The notes beneath the pieces were generated by a model, which saw nothing but the letters and a program-made list of their open reading frames with translations, ran no database searches and was not told where the DNA came from. Below, one piece after another: positions 1 to 7,798 of a stretch of DNA of 17,452 nucleotides. Source of the DNA: Helicostylum pulchrum (lineage: Eukaryota; Mucoromycota; Mucoromycetes; Mucorales; Mucoraceae). The first letter of the stretch is position 1; every line of letters begins with the position of its first letter. The stretch is from NCBI GenBank assembly GCA_025677825.1, contig JAIXMO010000126.1, forward strand, positions 1-17,452. The letters are read 5' to 3'. The translations under genes were made by a program, and so were the position numbers.

Positions 1-389
1 GTGAAATGGAAGAGGATGATCAAGAAGACTATTTCCTAGTTCCGACTGATTTTAAAGAAAAGGAGTTTACATATATCGCTCATACAGATATGACGACCAG
101 ATCATGTAAACGTCGTCATCAATCCTATGACCACCACTGCTCACCTATACATCAGGGACACGATACAAAGAGAAGAAGAAGCAGTCAAGAAATGATAAAA
201 GAAGATCAATTACCAAACAGAATAGATTTCGTATTACGACCAGAAAAATTGTTTGGCTGTGTACCAAAGAATGAATACTTTAGTGGGTTGACAGCTCACT
301 TTTCTTATTGGACGCATAAGGATTTAATGTGGCATATCGTTCGTCGACTTGAAAATACTACTTGTAACTATCCTGACAAAACTAAATGA
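1..389 (+). CDS. DDHD-domain phospholipase A1-like protein, C-terminal part (5' end outside window)
   Basis: Only the 3' end of the gene is present. The reading frame is open to the left edge (codon GAA at 3-5 precedes the ATG at 6), so the ATG at 6 is probably internal. The final ~60 residues match the end of the DDHD domain found in intracellular PA-preferring phospholipases (DDHD1/DDHD2, yeast YOR022C). Visible are an RIDFVL strand, then NEYFSGLTAHFSYW, then HKD. The His in TAHFSYW and the Asp soon after are in the right place for the last two residues of the D-D-H-D set. The preceding ~65 residues are charged and Arg/Ser-rich (KRRRSS), as in the linkers that interrupt this domain. The family hydrolyses phospholipids at ER/Golgi membranes. 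The catalytic Ser motif must lie upstream. The stop is TGA at 387-389, with AATAAA at 473-478. Confidence 0.8.
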   Translation, partial: EMEEDDQEDYFLVPTDFKEKEFTYIAHTDMTTRSCKRRHQSYDHHCSPIHQGHDTKRRRSSQEMIKEDQLPNRIDFVLRPEKLFGCVPKNEYFSGLTAHFSYWTHKDLMWHIVRRLENTTCNYPDKTK

Positions 390-609
390 AATGCATTAGA
401 AACAAGCCCTACTATATTACAAAACCAAGGAAAAAACATAAAAAAAGGTTTATTTTATGTTAGTTTTCTTGGAATAAAGGGGAGCAAAAAAAAAAAAAAA
501 AGAGTTATTACGCATGAACGAAAATAAAATAAAATAATCAAGTGTTTTTAATAATAATATAAATGTAATAATAGATAAATAATTGAGAGAGAGAGAGAGA
601 TAAAAGAGA
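390..609. other. Convergent intergenic region, overlapping 3' ends
   Basis: This 220-nt AT-rich spacer lies between the phospholipase stop and the stop of the Zn2Cys6 gene on the other strand. It holds a plus-strand AATAAA at 473-478, a minus-strand AATAAA (TTTATT at 449-454), an A-run near 487-501 and a (GA)8 tract at 585-600. The minus-strand signal lies beyond the plus-strand one, so the two 3' UTRs probably overlap. Confidence 0.6.
585..600. repeat. (GA)8 microsatellite
   Basis: Eight uninterrupted GA units lie 10 nt beyond the stop of the Zn2Cys6 gene, in its 3' UTR. The sequence shows this directly. Confidence 0.95.
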
Positions 610-2065
610 CTATCGTATATTCTGTTGTTGATCCATCATCATCATTGTATCATTTGTATTACTACCCATGAAATTTGCGTAGCTAGTACCATAAACATTA
701 TAATTAGCAAAATTCGTCGAGTTATTTGAACACGTTGAAGTAGAAGACGAAGAAGTTTGCAGACCAGGTATTGCCATCATATTATTATGCTGTTGTGGTA
801 AATGGGATAAGGATTTGGCTCTAGCGGTCATAATCGAATTCTTTTCATCGACGCCCATATAGCTGGAGACAGAGAGTAAAGGAGGAGCTATACCATGTTG
901 GTGCGCTTCCGCTGCTGCAATAATCATGGGGTCTACAAACCCATTATTATGAACGGTAGTATTATGCGGCAAATCATTCAAAAGAGGCCAATCGCTCACC
1001 ATCATCGTAAAAGGAGCAGATGAAGAAGGACCAGAGGACCCACAAATAGGAGTAATGTCTGTGCCTGTCGTATACTGATGATTGGGAGAATACGGAAAGT
1101 AGTATGAAGGCGTAGGGTTGATGAAGTCTGCTGGTGAAGAAGAATTGGACTGAGTAAAATAAAATGGTGGAGAAGCAGCAGCAGCGGCGGCGTTGTTACC
1201 ATAATCATTTACAGAAGCAGTGGTATTGTTGTAAGGAGATTTGGTCATATTATCCTTTTTAGTAGTAGTAGTAGCAGTAGTACTATCGACTCGTAATTTT
1301 ATTCGCTTCTTGTCGGGCTGAGTACCGGCTTCTTTGGAATTGCTTTTCCCAGATAATACTGTATTTTTGTCAGGACCGGGTGAACAAGTTGAAACGGAAG
1401 CTGCGGCGGCTGCTGCTGCCCTTTTTCCACGTGCTGCTCTTTGCTCTCCTCTTAATCGCAATTGAGCTACAATCGAACGAGATTCCTGAAGATCTTTTTC
1501 CGTCTTGAGCATACGAGTTGTAAGAGAATTGTTGGTGCTGGATCTACCTGCTGCTACTGCTGATGCTGATGCTGAGGGGGGATTGTTGACAGCATGTTGC
1601 AAGCTGTTTGTGTCCCTAGCACACACTGTTCGGACAAGAGCACGTTGTGACTCTAGGTCCGTTTCAATTCTTCGGATTCTGGCTTCAAGCTGTGATAAAT
1701 TATCAATAAAAGGGTCCACATTGGTAGGTTGTGAGTTACGAGAGCGACGAGAACTTGGGTAGGCGCATAAAACACCGGTTGATAAACAACGAGTACAGTT
1801 TGGATGCACACCGTCACAGCGAACCTAAACTACTTTTTAAATATATACACAATGATAAAATGATTGTTTTATTTATTTGTTTTACCTTTTTATGGTGACA
1901 ACGGTAACAAGCAATTGGTGCTCTGGGTCTTTTCATTGAAGGATGCATACGAGTAATTGTATCATTGTCAGTAGATGTGTTATTATTTACAGAAGGTTTA
2001 TTGTTGTTTGATCTGTTATGTGCGTTATTGTTATGCATAGTATCAATATGTTTATTGTTTGTCAT
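610..2065 (-). CDS. Zn2Cys6 (Gal4-type) DNA-binding transcription factor, 464 aa
   Basis: Exons on the minus strand are 2065-1886 and 1824-610, with a 61-nt intron (1885-1825). The splice falls inside the zinc cluster. Joining it gives a perfect C-X2-C-X6-C-X6-C-X2-C-X6-C at residues 53-80 (CYRC, RC, NC, RCL, LC), the fungal binuclear Zn cluster that binds CGG-type sites. A short basic linker (SSRRSRNS) follows, then a likely coiled coil (about 99-127) for dimerisation and a second Glu/Arg-rich helix (about 161-190) ending in a seven-Ala run. The N-terminal 50 residues are Asn/Thr-rich. The C-terminal half is low-complexity Ser/Asn/Thr/Gln with several poly-Ala runs, and no fungal-specific regulatory domain is recognisable. 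The targets are unknown. I used the first ATG in frame, but later Met codons (M10, M40, M44) also precede the zinc cluster. Confidence 0.88.
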
Positions 2066-2244
2066 AATGTTAATGAGAGATAGAGTGAAATGAATGGAAA
2101 GAAAAAGCTTGAAGAAGAAGAAGAAGAAAAAGGAATGTATAAAGAGAAAATTAAAAATAGAAAAGAAAATAATAGTGATATTTATACTTTTTGAATTAAG
2201 CTTAAAAAAGTATTTAATGTAGATGATTCACTGTCTCTCTTTGA

Positions 2245-2266
<22 letters not shown>
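2245..2266. repeat. (CT)11 microsatellite within a longer pyrimidine tract
   Basis: Eleven perfect CT units sit inside an imperfect CT-rich block spanning about 2230-2285, roughly 180 nt upstream of the Zn2Cys6 start codon. On that gene's coding strand the tract reads (AG)n. Confidence 0.95.
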
Positions 2267-2277
<11 letters not shown>

Positions 2278-2670
2278 CCTCTCCTTTTACAAACACACAA
2301 TTGCCCACAAACTCAAAAACACCCCCCTCTTTGATCCTCGTTCAACTTGGAATATTATTATTATTTATATGTTATTTGTTTACTACTTATAAATGTTTAG
2401 ATGTTTTAGTCGATCGATACACACAAAAGCTATAAAGATATTCTACCAATGAAAAAAATAATAATAAATCATATATGTGTGTATATAGCGTATAATGTAA
2501 TGTAATACATTATTATGAAACAGTTCATTTACACGGAAAAAAATCACATAAAAAAAAAAAACGTGTCTTACTCATTTATGGTTCATTTTCAAATTATTAT
2601 TCAAAATACAAAGAGCTTTATGTAATTCCTTCTGAAAACCAAGTGAAATTGCATACGTTTGATAGATACT

Positions 2671-2685
2671 GTGTGTGTGTGTGTG
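2671..2685. repeat. (GT)7 microsatellite
   Basis: Seven GT units plus a final G lie in non-coding AT-rich sequence between the Zn2Cys6 and Rab5 genes. Confidence 0.9.
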
Positions 2686-3150
2686 CGTAAAAAATGGTCG
2701 AGATAGGTTATATACTCTTAAAACGAATATAGAATGAAACATAAACGTCCACTGTACAAGCTATACATAAAAAACTCTTTGTTAGCATATGATATTCTTG
2801 CATAATAAAAAAAAAAATACAATTATTTTGAAGCTACGCTAGTTACTTTTATGAAACTAATAATTTTTCCTTATAATATAATCATTATACGAAAAAAAAT
2901 AATACATAATAATCTTTTTTTTTCCCAGCAAGTTGTTTGTAAAAAAAAAAAGTAAAAAATCTGGACTCCATTGATCTCTAAAAATACATGCATGAAATTT
3001 CTTCTTTTTTAAACTTTTTTTGCATATTCATTTCATGACGTTATTCTTCAGCTGTAAATCCTTCTTTGCAACTAAAAAAAAAACCCTTTTTTTTTCTTTT
3101 TCTTTTTTAAATGCTATTTATATTTTATTGTACAGAAGATGAGGTTCAAA

Positions 3151-4102
3151 TTAACAAGCACAACCACTTGCACTTTTTCCATTGGCACCAGCTTCACGTA
3201 AAAGGTCAAGTCTTGCATTATTTCCATTTCCTCCAGTAACCCGTGATCCATTTCTGTTATTTGCAAGATAATCATGAGGAATATTTTTAGCTAAAAGAAA
3301 AAAAAAAAAATCATTTAGTTACAAAAAAAATCATGTGATTATAAAAGTACCAATTTCAGTAAAGACATCATCAACATTTGTTGCAGTTCTAGCGCTAGTT
3401 TCAAAAAACAAAAGACCTGCTTCTGAAGCATACGCAGATGCTTCTTCAAACGAAACTTGTCTACCTGTTGAATCATTATCTTGCTCTTCATTTCCTTCAA
3501 CCAAATCAAGTTTATTTCCAACAAGTGCAATTACAATTTGTGAATTTGCTTGGCGTTGTAATTCTTTTACCCAACCTTTTGCTTTATCCAACGTAGACTG
3601 TCAAAAATATTAATTTTTTTGTTGTTGTCAGTTTGTATACATATACTTACGGATTTTGTAATGTCGTACATGACGATAGCCGCTTGTGCGTTTCTATAAT
3701 ACATTGGTGCTAACGAATGGAAACGCTCTTGTCCTGCCGTATCCCAAATTTCAAACTTTACTGTTCTATCGTCCACCGTACACTTTTGCGTCAAGAAAGC
3801 AGCTACATAACAATACATATATAAATAACAGAATAATATAAACTTTTTTTTTGTTGTTGTCGCTTACCGCCGATAGTTGGTTCTCGATTTTCTGCGTATT
3901 CACGATTGACAAAACGAATGACAAGACTAGATTTACCTACGGCAGATTCACCTATACACACACACAAAAAGTAAATACATTGTGTTTGTATACAATACAC
4001 ATTTAAAAAAAGTTAACCTAGTAAAACAAGTTTAACTGGTACAGGTCTTCTATCACTTGAAGTTGGTGGTGGTGGTGGTGGTGGTGTAGTATCAGTAGAC
4101 AT
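3151..4102 (-). CDS. RAB5: Rab5-family small GTPase (Ypt5/Vps21-like), 235 aa
   Basis: Minus-strand exons are 4102-4018, 3951-3868, 3802-3651, 3597-3351 and 3290-3151; the introns are 66, 65, 53 and 60 nt. The spliced frame gives a full Rab: P-loop GESAVGKSS (29-37), effector loop REPTIGAAFLTQ (51-62), WDTAGQE (76-82), the Rab5-type [27 protein letters not shown] (135-138), ETSA (173-176), and a C-terminal CAC that fits double geranylgeranylation at Cys233 and Cys235. [17 protein letters not shown] and LLFFETSA place it in the Rab5 branch rather than Rab7, Rab1 or Rab11. Members control early endosome fusion and vacuolar sorting. It has an unusual N-terminal run of seven Pro (7-13, seven CCA codons) and an acidic insert after NKLD. 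The start is the first ATG downstream of the probable 5'-UTR intron. Confidence 0.93.
4065..4085. repeat. (GGT)7 triplet repeat coding for seven prolines of the Rab5 protein
   Basis: Seven GGT units on the plus strand read as CCA codons 7-13 of the Rab5 gene. A single-codon run like this can vary in length between strains. Confidence 0.9.
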
Positions 4103-4150
4103 TTTTTTTTTATGAAGCAAAAAAAAAAAAGGAAAATAACCAAGCTGCTG

Positions 4151-4242
4151 CTGTAGAAAAAAAAAAGTACTATTTAAGTAGGAGCTCCGTAACGGTGCAA
4201 GAAAATGACCCACGTCACTTGTTTCACCGAAAAGGTACTTAC
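4151..4242 (-). other. Probable 92-nt intron in the 5' UTR of the Rab5 gene
   Basis: On the minus strand a consensus donor GTAAGT begins at 4242. A strong acceptor, a T-run followed by CTACAG, ends at 4151, 49 nt before the Rab5 ATG. The stretch is open in frame with Rab5, but its only possible start there is a GTG (4255), so it is better read as spliced leader than as coding. cDNA would settle it. Confidence 0.6.
4212..4231 (+). promoter_or_regulatory. Composite motif, copy 1: ACGTCACTT joined to GTTTCACCGAA
   Basis: Twenty nucleotides match, with a 2-nt gap, a segment 82-103 nt upstream of the PEBP start codon (10652-10673, opposite orientation relative to its gene). This copy lies 110-129 nt upstream of the Rab5 ATG, just inside the proposed leader intron. 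The ACGTCA half resembles a CRE/bZIP half-site. A function is inferred only from the recurrence. Confidence 0.45.
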
Positions 4243-4513
4243 TTTTTGGTCCCACCTGATCGATGTAAAAGCAGAAAAGGGTTTGTATAGAGTATTGATC
4301 AGAGATTAAACGAATAAAAACTAATGGGTAATCTACTTTGTTTCGGTATTAATGGACACCCGATACAGATTTGCAGTAACAACATATAAACATTTTATTT
4401 TTTATATCTGTAACATGGTACAGGCTCTGGCAGTGTGTTGCAGTAGAATCAAAATACAAATAGTCCTTTGAGAAATAAATCCGCCTGTTGGGAAACTTAT
4501 TTTCCGTAAAAGA

Positions 4514-4526
4514 GGTAAATTTTACC
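4514..4526. repeat. Perfect 13-nt palindrome GGTAAATTTTACC
   Basis: Six-base arms GGTAAA and TTTACC flank a single central T, about 95-108 nt upstream of the dehydrogenase ATG. It could be a dimeric-factor site or chance in AT-rich DNA. Confidence 0.5.
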
Positions 4527-4621
4527 CGAGATAACCAGCCAAAGTTCGGCTATTTAAAAAAGAAAACATATACCTGCTTACTGTTGCGTCTTTCTTTTCT
4601 TTTTTATTATTTTTTTATATT

Positions 4622-5685
4622 ATGGCGCCCCAAGTTTTAATTGTCGGCTGTATTGATTTCGCAACAGACGACTATGAAGAATTAAGTCAAAAGTACTCTA
4701 TTGAATACTACACTTCAAAGTCACGTCAAGAATTTATTGATGATTGTGCCAACAAGTATAAAGACGTGCCTATTATTTACAGGTCTCCTGAATCTCAAAG
4801 TGTAGTGGGTCTCTTTGACCAGGAACTGGTGTCTTGTTTGCCTGCCTCGTTAAAGTACATTGTTTATTGTGGTGCCGGGTACGATTCCATTAATGTTGAA
4901 GCCTGTGCTGAAAGAAAGGTGATGGTATCTCATACACCTATTGCCGTGGACGATGCTACTGCTGATATTGCTGCCATTTTAATCCTTAATTGTCATCGAA
5001 ATGTATTGGCTGCTAGCGAGAATTTACGTCAGGGTCGTTGGAGAAACGGTGTTCGTATGGGCGTAGATCCTCAAGGAAAAGTACTCGGTGTTCTTGGCGC
5101 AGGTGGTATCGGTAGAACCTTGGCTAAACGTATGTTTGGTTTTGATTTAAAAAAGATTCAATACTATAATCGCAATCGACTTTCCGAAGAACGTAAGTTT
5201 TTATTATCATTTTGCACATGAGTGTGTAACAATAACACTATTTTTCTTTAGTCGAAAAAGAATATCATTTGCAATATGTCGATTTTGAAACTTTACTCAA
5301 GACTTCAGATATTATCTCTGTTCATTGTCCTTTAAATGCTTCTACTACACATTTAATTAGTTACAAGGAGTTTGCAATGATGAAAGATAATGTTATTATA
5401 GTCAATACTGCCAGAGGTAAAGTGATTAACGAAGCTGCTTTAGTCAATGCTTTGGAAAGAGGCAAAGTATTGGCTGCCGGTTTAGATGTGTTTGAACAGG
5501 AACCCAAGATCTCTGCTGGTTTATTAACTCATCCTCGCTCTGTCTTGTTACCTCATATTGGTACCTTTACCAACGAAAGTCAATACAAGATGGAAAGATT
5601 AGTTTTAGATAATATGATTGCTGCATTAGAGCAAGATACTTTATTAACACCTGTTCCTGAACATAAACATTTTTTTAAGAAATAA
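4622..5685 (+). CDS. D-isomer-specific 2-hydroxyacid dehydrogenase (glyoxylate/hydroxypyruvate reductase type), 334 aa
   Basis: Exons 4622-5192 and 5252-5685 are joined across a 59-nt intron (GTAAGT donor, CTTTAG acceptor) that splits a Leu codon. The family oxidises or reduces D-2-hydroxyacids with NAD(P). Evidence: N-terminal flavodoxin-like half with YCGAGYDSINVEACAERKV (82-100); Rossmann motif GAGGIG (159-164) within VLGVLGAGGIGRTLAKR; the catalytic trio as Arg245 in NTARG, Glu274 in FEQEP and His292 in LLPHIG. The length is typical. After the nucleotide motif comes YYNRNR; an Arg there often goes with NADPH preference, but this is weak evidence. The exact substrate (glyoxylate, hydroxypyruvate, 2-ketoisocaproate or aromatic oxoacids) cannot be read from sequence. 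No targeting peptide is obvious, so the enzyme is probably cytosolic. The stop TAA is embedded in an AATAAA hexamer (5681-5686). Confidence 0.93.
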
Positions 5686-5738
5686 AACAATTTGTTTTTA
5701 AAAATACATTTATTATAATTTTTATATATATTATTTAT

Positions 5739-7394
5739 TTAAAGGATGAAAGCACCAGTAAGAGCAGCAACAGGAGAACCAGTAACGCGAGGTAAACTCC
5801 AAGCTTCAGCAGAAACGGTTTCAGCAGAACCAGCAACATCCAAATGAGTAAAACCAATAGATAAACCATCCTTGTTATCTAATCCATAATCATCAATACC
5901 GGCAGCTTGCACCATGAAACCAGCAGGATATTGATGACCACGACTGGTCATAGTAGAAGGTTGATCGTTAGCAGAGACGATATCTTCACTAGATCTACCG
6001 GGTTTAACACACTCAAGATCCTCACGACGCAAAGTAGAGATCTCAAAGGGATCAGCAAGAACGTGACCAGCATCGTAAATTCTTTGACTGACCTTGTTCT
6101 TACGAGCAAATCCATTATCAAGTGTAATACCATAGCCACCATAAGCACGGATAGCATGACCAGTTAATGTAGCGCAAGTCAAGATAAGAGAAGGTACCTT
6201 GGCAGAGGGACTATCGGACTTAAAGTGGGCAATAGCTCTTTCTTTAAATTCACATAATAAATCGGTCATGACCATACGGCCTTCAGCATCCGTGTTACCG
6301 ACCAATACTCTCTTACCACTACGAGCAGTAATGACTTCATCACTGACGTACATATCGGGACCAACAGAATTACGAACTAAAGCAAGAGCACCAGTTACAT
6401 TGACCTTTTGGGGGGATAACATGGAGATGGTCTTGAAGAAACCAGCAATGGCAGCAGCACCACATTTATCGCGAGACATGTCTCTCATATGTCCACTACA
6501 CTTGATATCAGCTCCACCGGTATCATAAGTAACACCCTTACCAACAAAAAACAAGTTCTCCTTGACACTGGATTGATCAGAAGAAGTATACTCGAAATGA
6601 ACAAAGCGAGGATGATGACGAGCAACAGGTAAAGAAGCACGAGTGACAGCATGAGCTAAAGGATACTCCTTTTTAATTTGATCCATATCATCAATGACAG
6701 TCACCTTGACGTTTTTAACATCCTTGAACTGCTCCACGATATAGTTTGCAGCGTTAATAGGGGACATGATCTCAGGATCAGGGTTACCAATATCTTTAGA
6801 GATACGACGACCAGCTTCAATAGCCGAAACATTTTTAATTAAATTATCGCAGACTTCAGCACCCGTAATAAACCCAATTTGGGTAAATGTTTCAATATCT
6901 TTACCCGTCAATTTGGCATGTTGACGTACATCAACAGGTTCAAAACAAGATTCTAATAAACCGAGCATAGTCACCTCCAAATAGTTTTGGTAGTCGTTGA
7001 CTTGGTTAAAGGTCCATTCAGAGTTGGCTTGGGTAAGGGGTTCATCGGCAAAACAAACAAGAGGGGATCGCATACCGACCTTTAAAGCTTGAAGTCCAAC
7101 AGAGTAAGCGATGTCCTTGAAACGACGGGCATCGTCGTAGTCGTGGTATAATGAACCGGTAGGTGCGATAAGAATACGACGACAAGGTTGACCACTTTCG
7201 GGAAGAATAAGTTGAATGTTAGATCCGAAGGATGCGTCAAGTTCTAAATGGGTTTTGACAGAGGGGACCAAGTTGACCAAAGAAGACTTTTCGGTAAAGA
7301 TAACAATAAGGCCATCGTAGTTTGTGCTTTGACTCTTGACTGTGTCAACAAGGTTGTTCTTGTGAGAAACTAATTCAATCTTTGGCAACTCCAT
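5739..7394 (-). CDS. M17 family leucyl aminopeptidase-like metallopeptidase, 551 aa, intronless
   Basis: A single uninterrupted frame. The C-terminal catalytic domain has the M17 signature NTDAEGR (367-373) and GKGVTYDTGGADIK (285-298). The expected two-metal ligands are all present: Lys286, Asp291, Asp309, Asp369 and Glu371, with catalytic Lys298 and Arg373. The usual D-M-G-G around the third ligand is instead S-R-D-K-C-G-A-A. That resembles, from memory, the less studied metazoan W07G4.4/NPEPL1-like branch rather than classic LAP3/PepA, so substrate range may differ. The N-terminal ~180 residues form the variable macro-like domain. The family cleaves N-terminal residues from peptides as hexamers in the cytosol. 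It is the only multi-kilobase gene here without an intron. The start ATG at 7394 follows a short A/T leader. Its stop overlaps a minus-strand AATAAA, 53 nt from the convergent dehydrogenase stop. Confidence 0.9.
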   Translation of the reverse strand: MELPKIELVSHKNNLVDTVKSQSTNYDGLIVIFTEKSSLVNLVPSVKTHLELDASFGSNIQLILPESGQPCRRILIAPTGSLYHDYDDARRFKDIAYSVGLQALKVGMRSPLVCFADEPLTQANSEWTFNQVNDYQNYLEVTMLGLLESCFEPVDVRQHAKLTGKDIETFTQIGFITGAEVCDNLIKNVSAIEAGRRISKDIGNPDPEIMSPINAANYIVEQFKDVKNVKVTVIDDMDQIKKEYPLAHAVTRASLPVARHHPRFVHFEYTSSDQSSVKENLFFVGKGVTYDTGGADIKCSGHMRDMSRDKCGAAAIAGFFKTISMLSPQKVNVTGALALVRNSVGPDMYVSDEVITARSGKRVLVGNTDAEGRMVMTDLLCEFKERAIAHFKSDSPSAKVPSLILTCATLTGHAIRAYGGYGITLDNGFARKNKVSQRIYDAGHVLADPFEISTLRREDLECVKPGRSSEDIVSANDQPSTMTSRGHQYPAGFMVQAAGIDDYGLDNKDGLSIGFTHLDVAGSAETVSAEAWSLPRVTGSPVAALTGAFIL

Positions 7395-7798
7395 TTTTTA
7401 AAATATAAAAACTTAAAGAAGAAAGAATTACTTTGTTTGGAGAATTAAAAAAACTTTTAACAAGCTGTGAGGGGGGGAGGGGACTCCGCTTCAAAAAATG
7501 GTCCACCACTACAAACGGCGAGTTAAAAAAAAAACTGTTTCTATTTTAGAGAATTGTAACCTTTGACATGTAAAAAGACAATGCCATTTCTTTCACTTTC
7601 TTTTTGGCTCTTTTTTTACTGCGGTTTCAAGCTATCACAGTGACTCACATTCAGTTTTTAGCCAAAGTTTTTTTGCCGCAGTTCCAAGCACTACACTTTT
7701 TGTTGATTAAAGCTCCGTCTATTTCGTTCATTGTATAAATATGTAATGCTTTTATTTCTTTTTTTTTTATTTTTTATTTTATTTTTCTTTACATAAAT
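7395..7798. promoter_or_regulatory. Divergent promoter between the M17 peptidase (-) and GTPBP-like gene (+)
   Basis: A 404-nt intergenic region. Visible elements are a G-rich block G7-A-G4 at 7471-7482 (CCCCT on the peptidase strand, like a fungal stress element), a perfect TGACTCA at 7641-7647 (AP-1/Gcn4-type site), and a TATA-like TGTATAAATA about 60 nt before the GTPBP ATG, followed by a long T-rich tract. Roles are inferred from motif resemblance only. Confidence 0.5.
7641..7647. promoter_or_regulatory. TGACTCA, Gcn4/AP-1-type bZIP site
   Basis: An exact heptamer in the shared promoter, 247 nt upstream of the peptidase ATG and 152 nt upstream of the GTPBP ATG. Gcn4-type factors bind this sequence in fungi and activate amino-acid metabolism. 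A single 7-mer can occur by chance. Confidence 0.35.

Larger units (their letters stand above)
2066..3150. other. Long intergenic region: promoter of the Zn2Cys6 gene and 3' flank of the Rab5 gene
   Basis: These 1,085 nt lie between the Zn2Cys6 start and the Rab5 stop, both on the minus strand. The part next to the regulator is purine-rich on the plus strand (GAA repeats about 2112-2128) and so pyrimidine-rich on the coding strand, as in many fungal core promoters. It also contains a (CT)11 tract and a (GT)7 tract. The rest is AT-rich with many A and T homopolymers. The open frame at 2223-2435 on the plus strand is mostly the CT repeat read as Leu-Ser, and I do not accept it as a gene. No RNA gene was seen. 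Confidence 0.6.
4103..4621. promoter_or_regulatory. Divergent promoter region between the Rab5 gene (-) and the dehydrogenase gene (+)
   Basis: A 519-nt region from which both genes are transcribed outward. On the dehydrogenase side a TATA-like TATTTAAA lies about 70 nt before its ATG, followed by a T/C-rich stretch. Further up is a perfect 13-nt palindrome (4514-4526). On the Rab5 side lie the proposed leader intron and the ACGTCACTT/GTTTCACCGAA motif at 4212-4231, which is shared with the PEBP upstream region. Confidence 0.55.

Noticed and set aside
1505..1762. 85-codon plus-strand frame within the Zn2Cys6 gene
   Set aside because: It is antisense to the coiled-coil region of a well-supported gene, has no family features, and its composition mirrors the opposite coding strand.
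2223..2435. 70-codon plus-strand frame with Leu-Ser repeats
   Set aside because: The frame is a translated CT microsatellite followed by AT-rich sequence, with no conserved features.
3335..3613. 92-codon plus-strand frame opposite the Rab5 gene
   Set aside because: It lies antisense to Rab5 exon 4, whose sense frame carries NKLD and ETSA motifs.
4103..4255. In-frame N-terminal extension of the Rab5 protein
   Set aside because: The open frame reaches a GTG rather than an ATG, contains consensus splice sites, and encodes Phe/Leu-rich sequence unlike any Rab N-terminus. A spliced 5' UTR explains it better.
5907..6528. Two plus-strand frames (86 and 109 codons) within the M17 peptidase gene
   Set aside because: Both are antisense shadows of a 551-codon frame with complete catalytic motifs.
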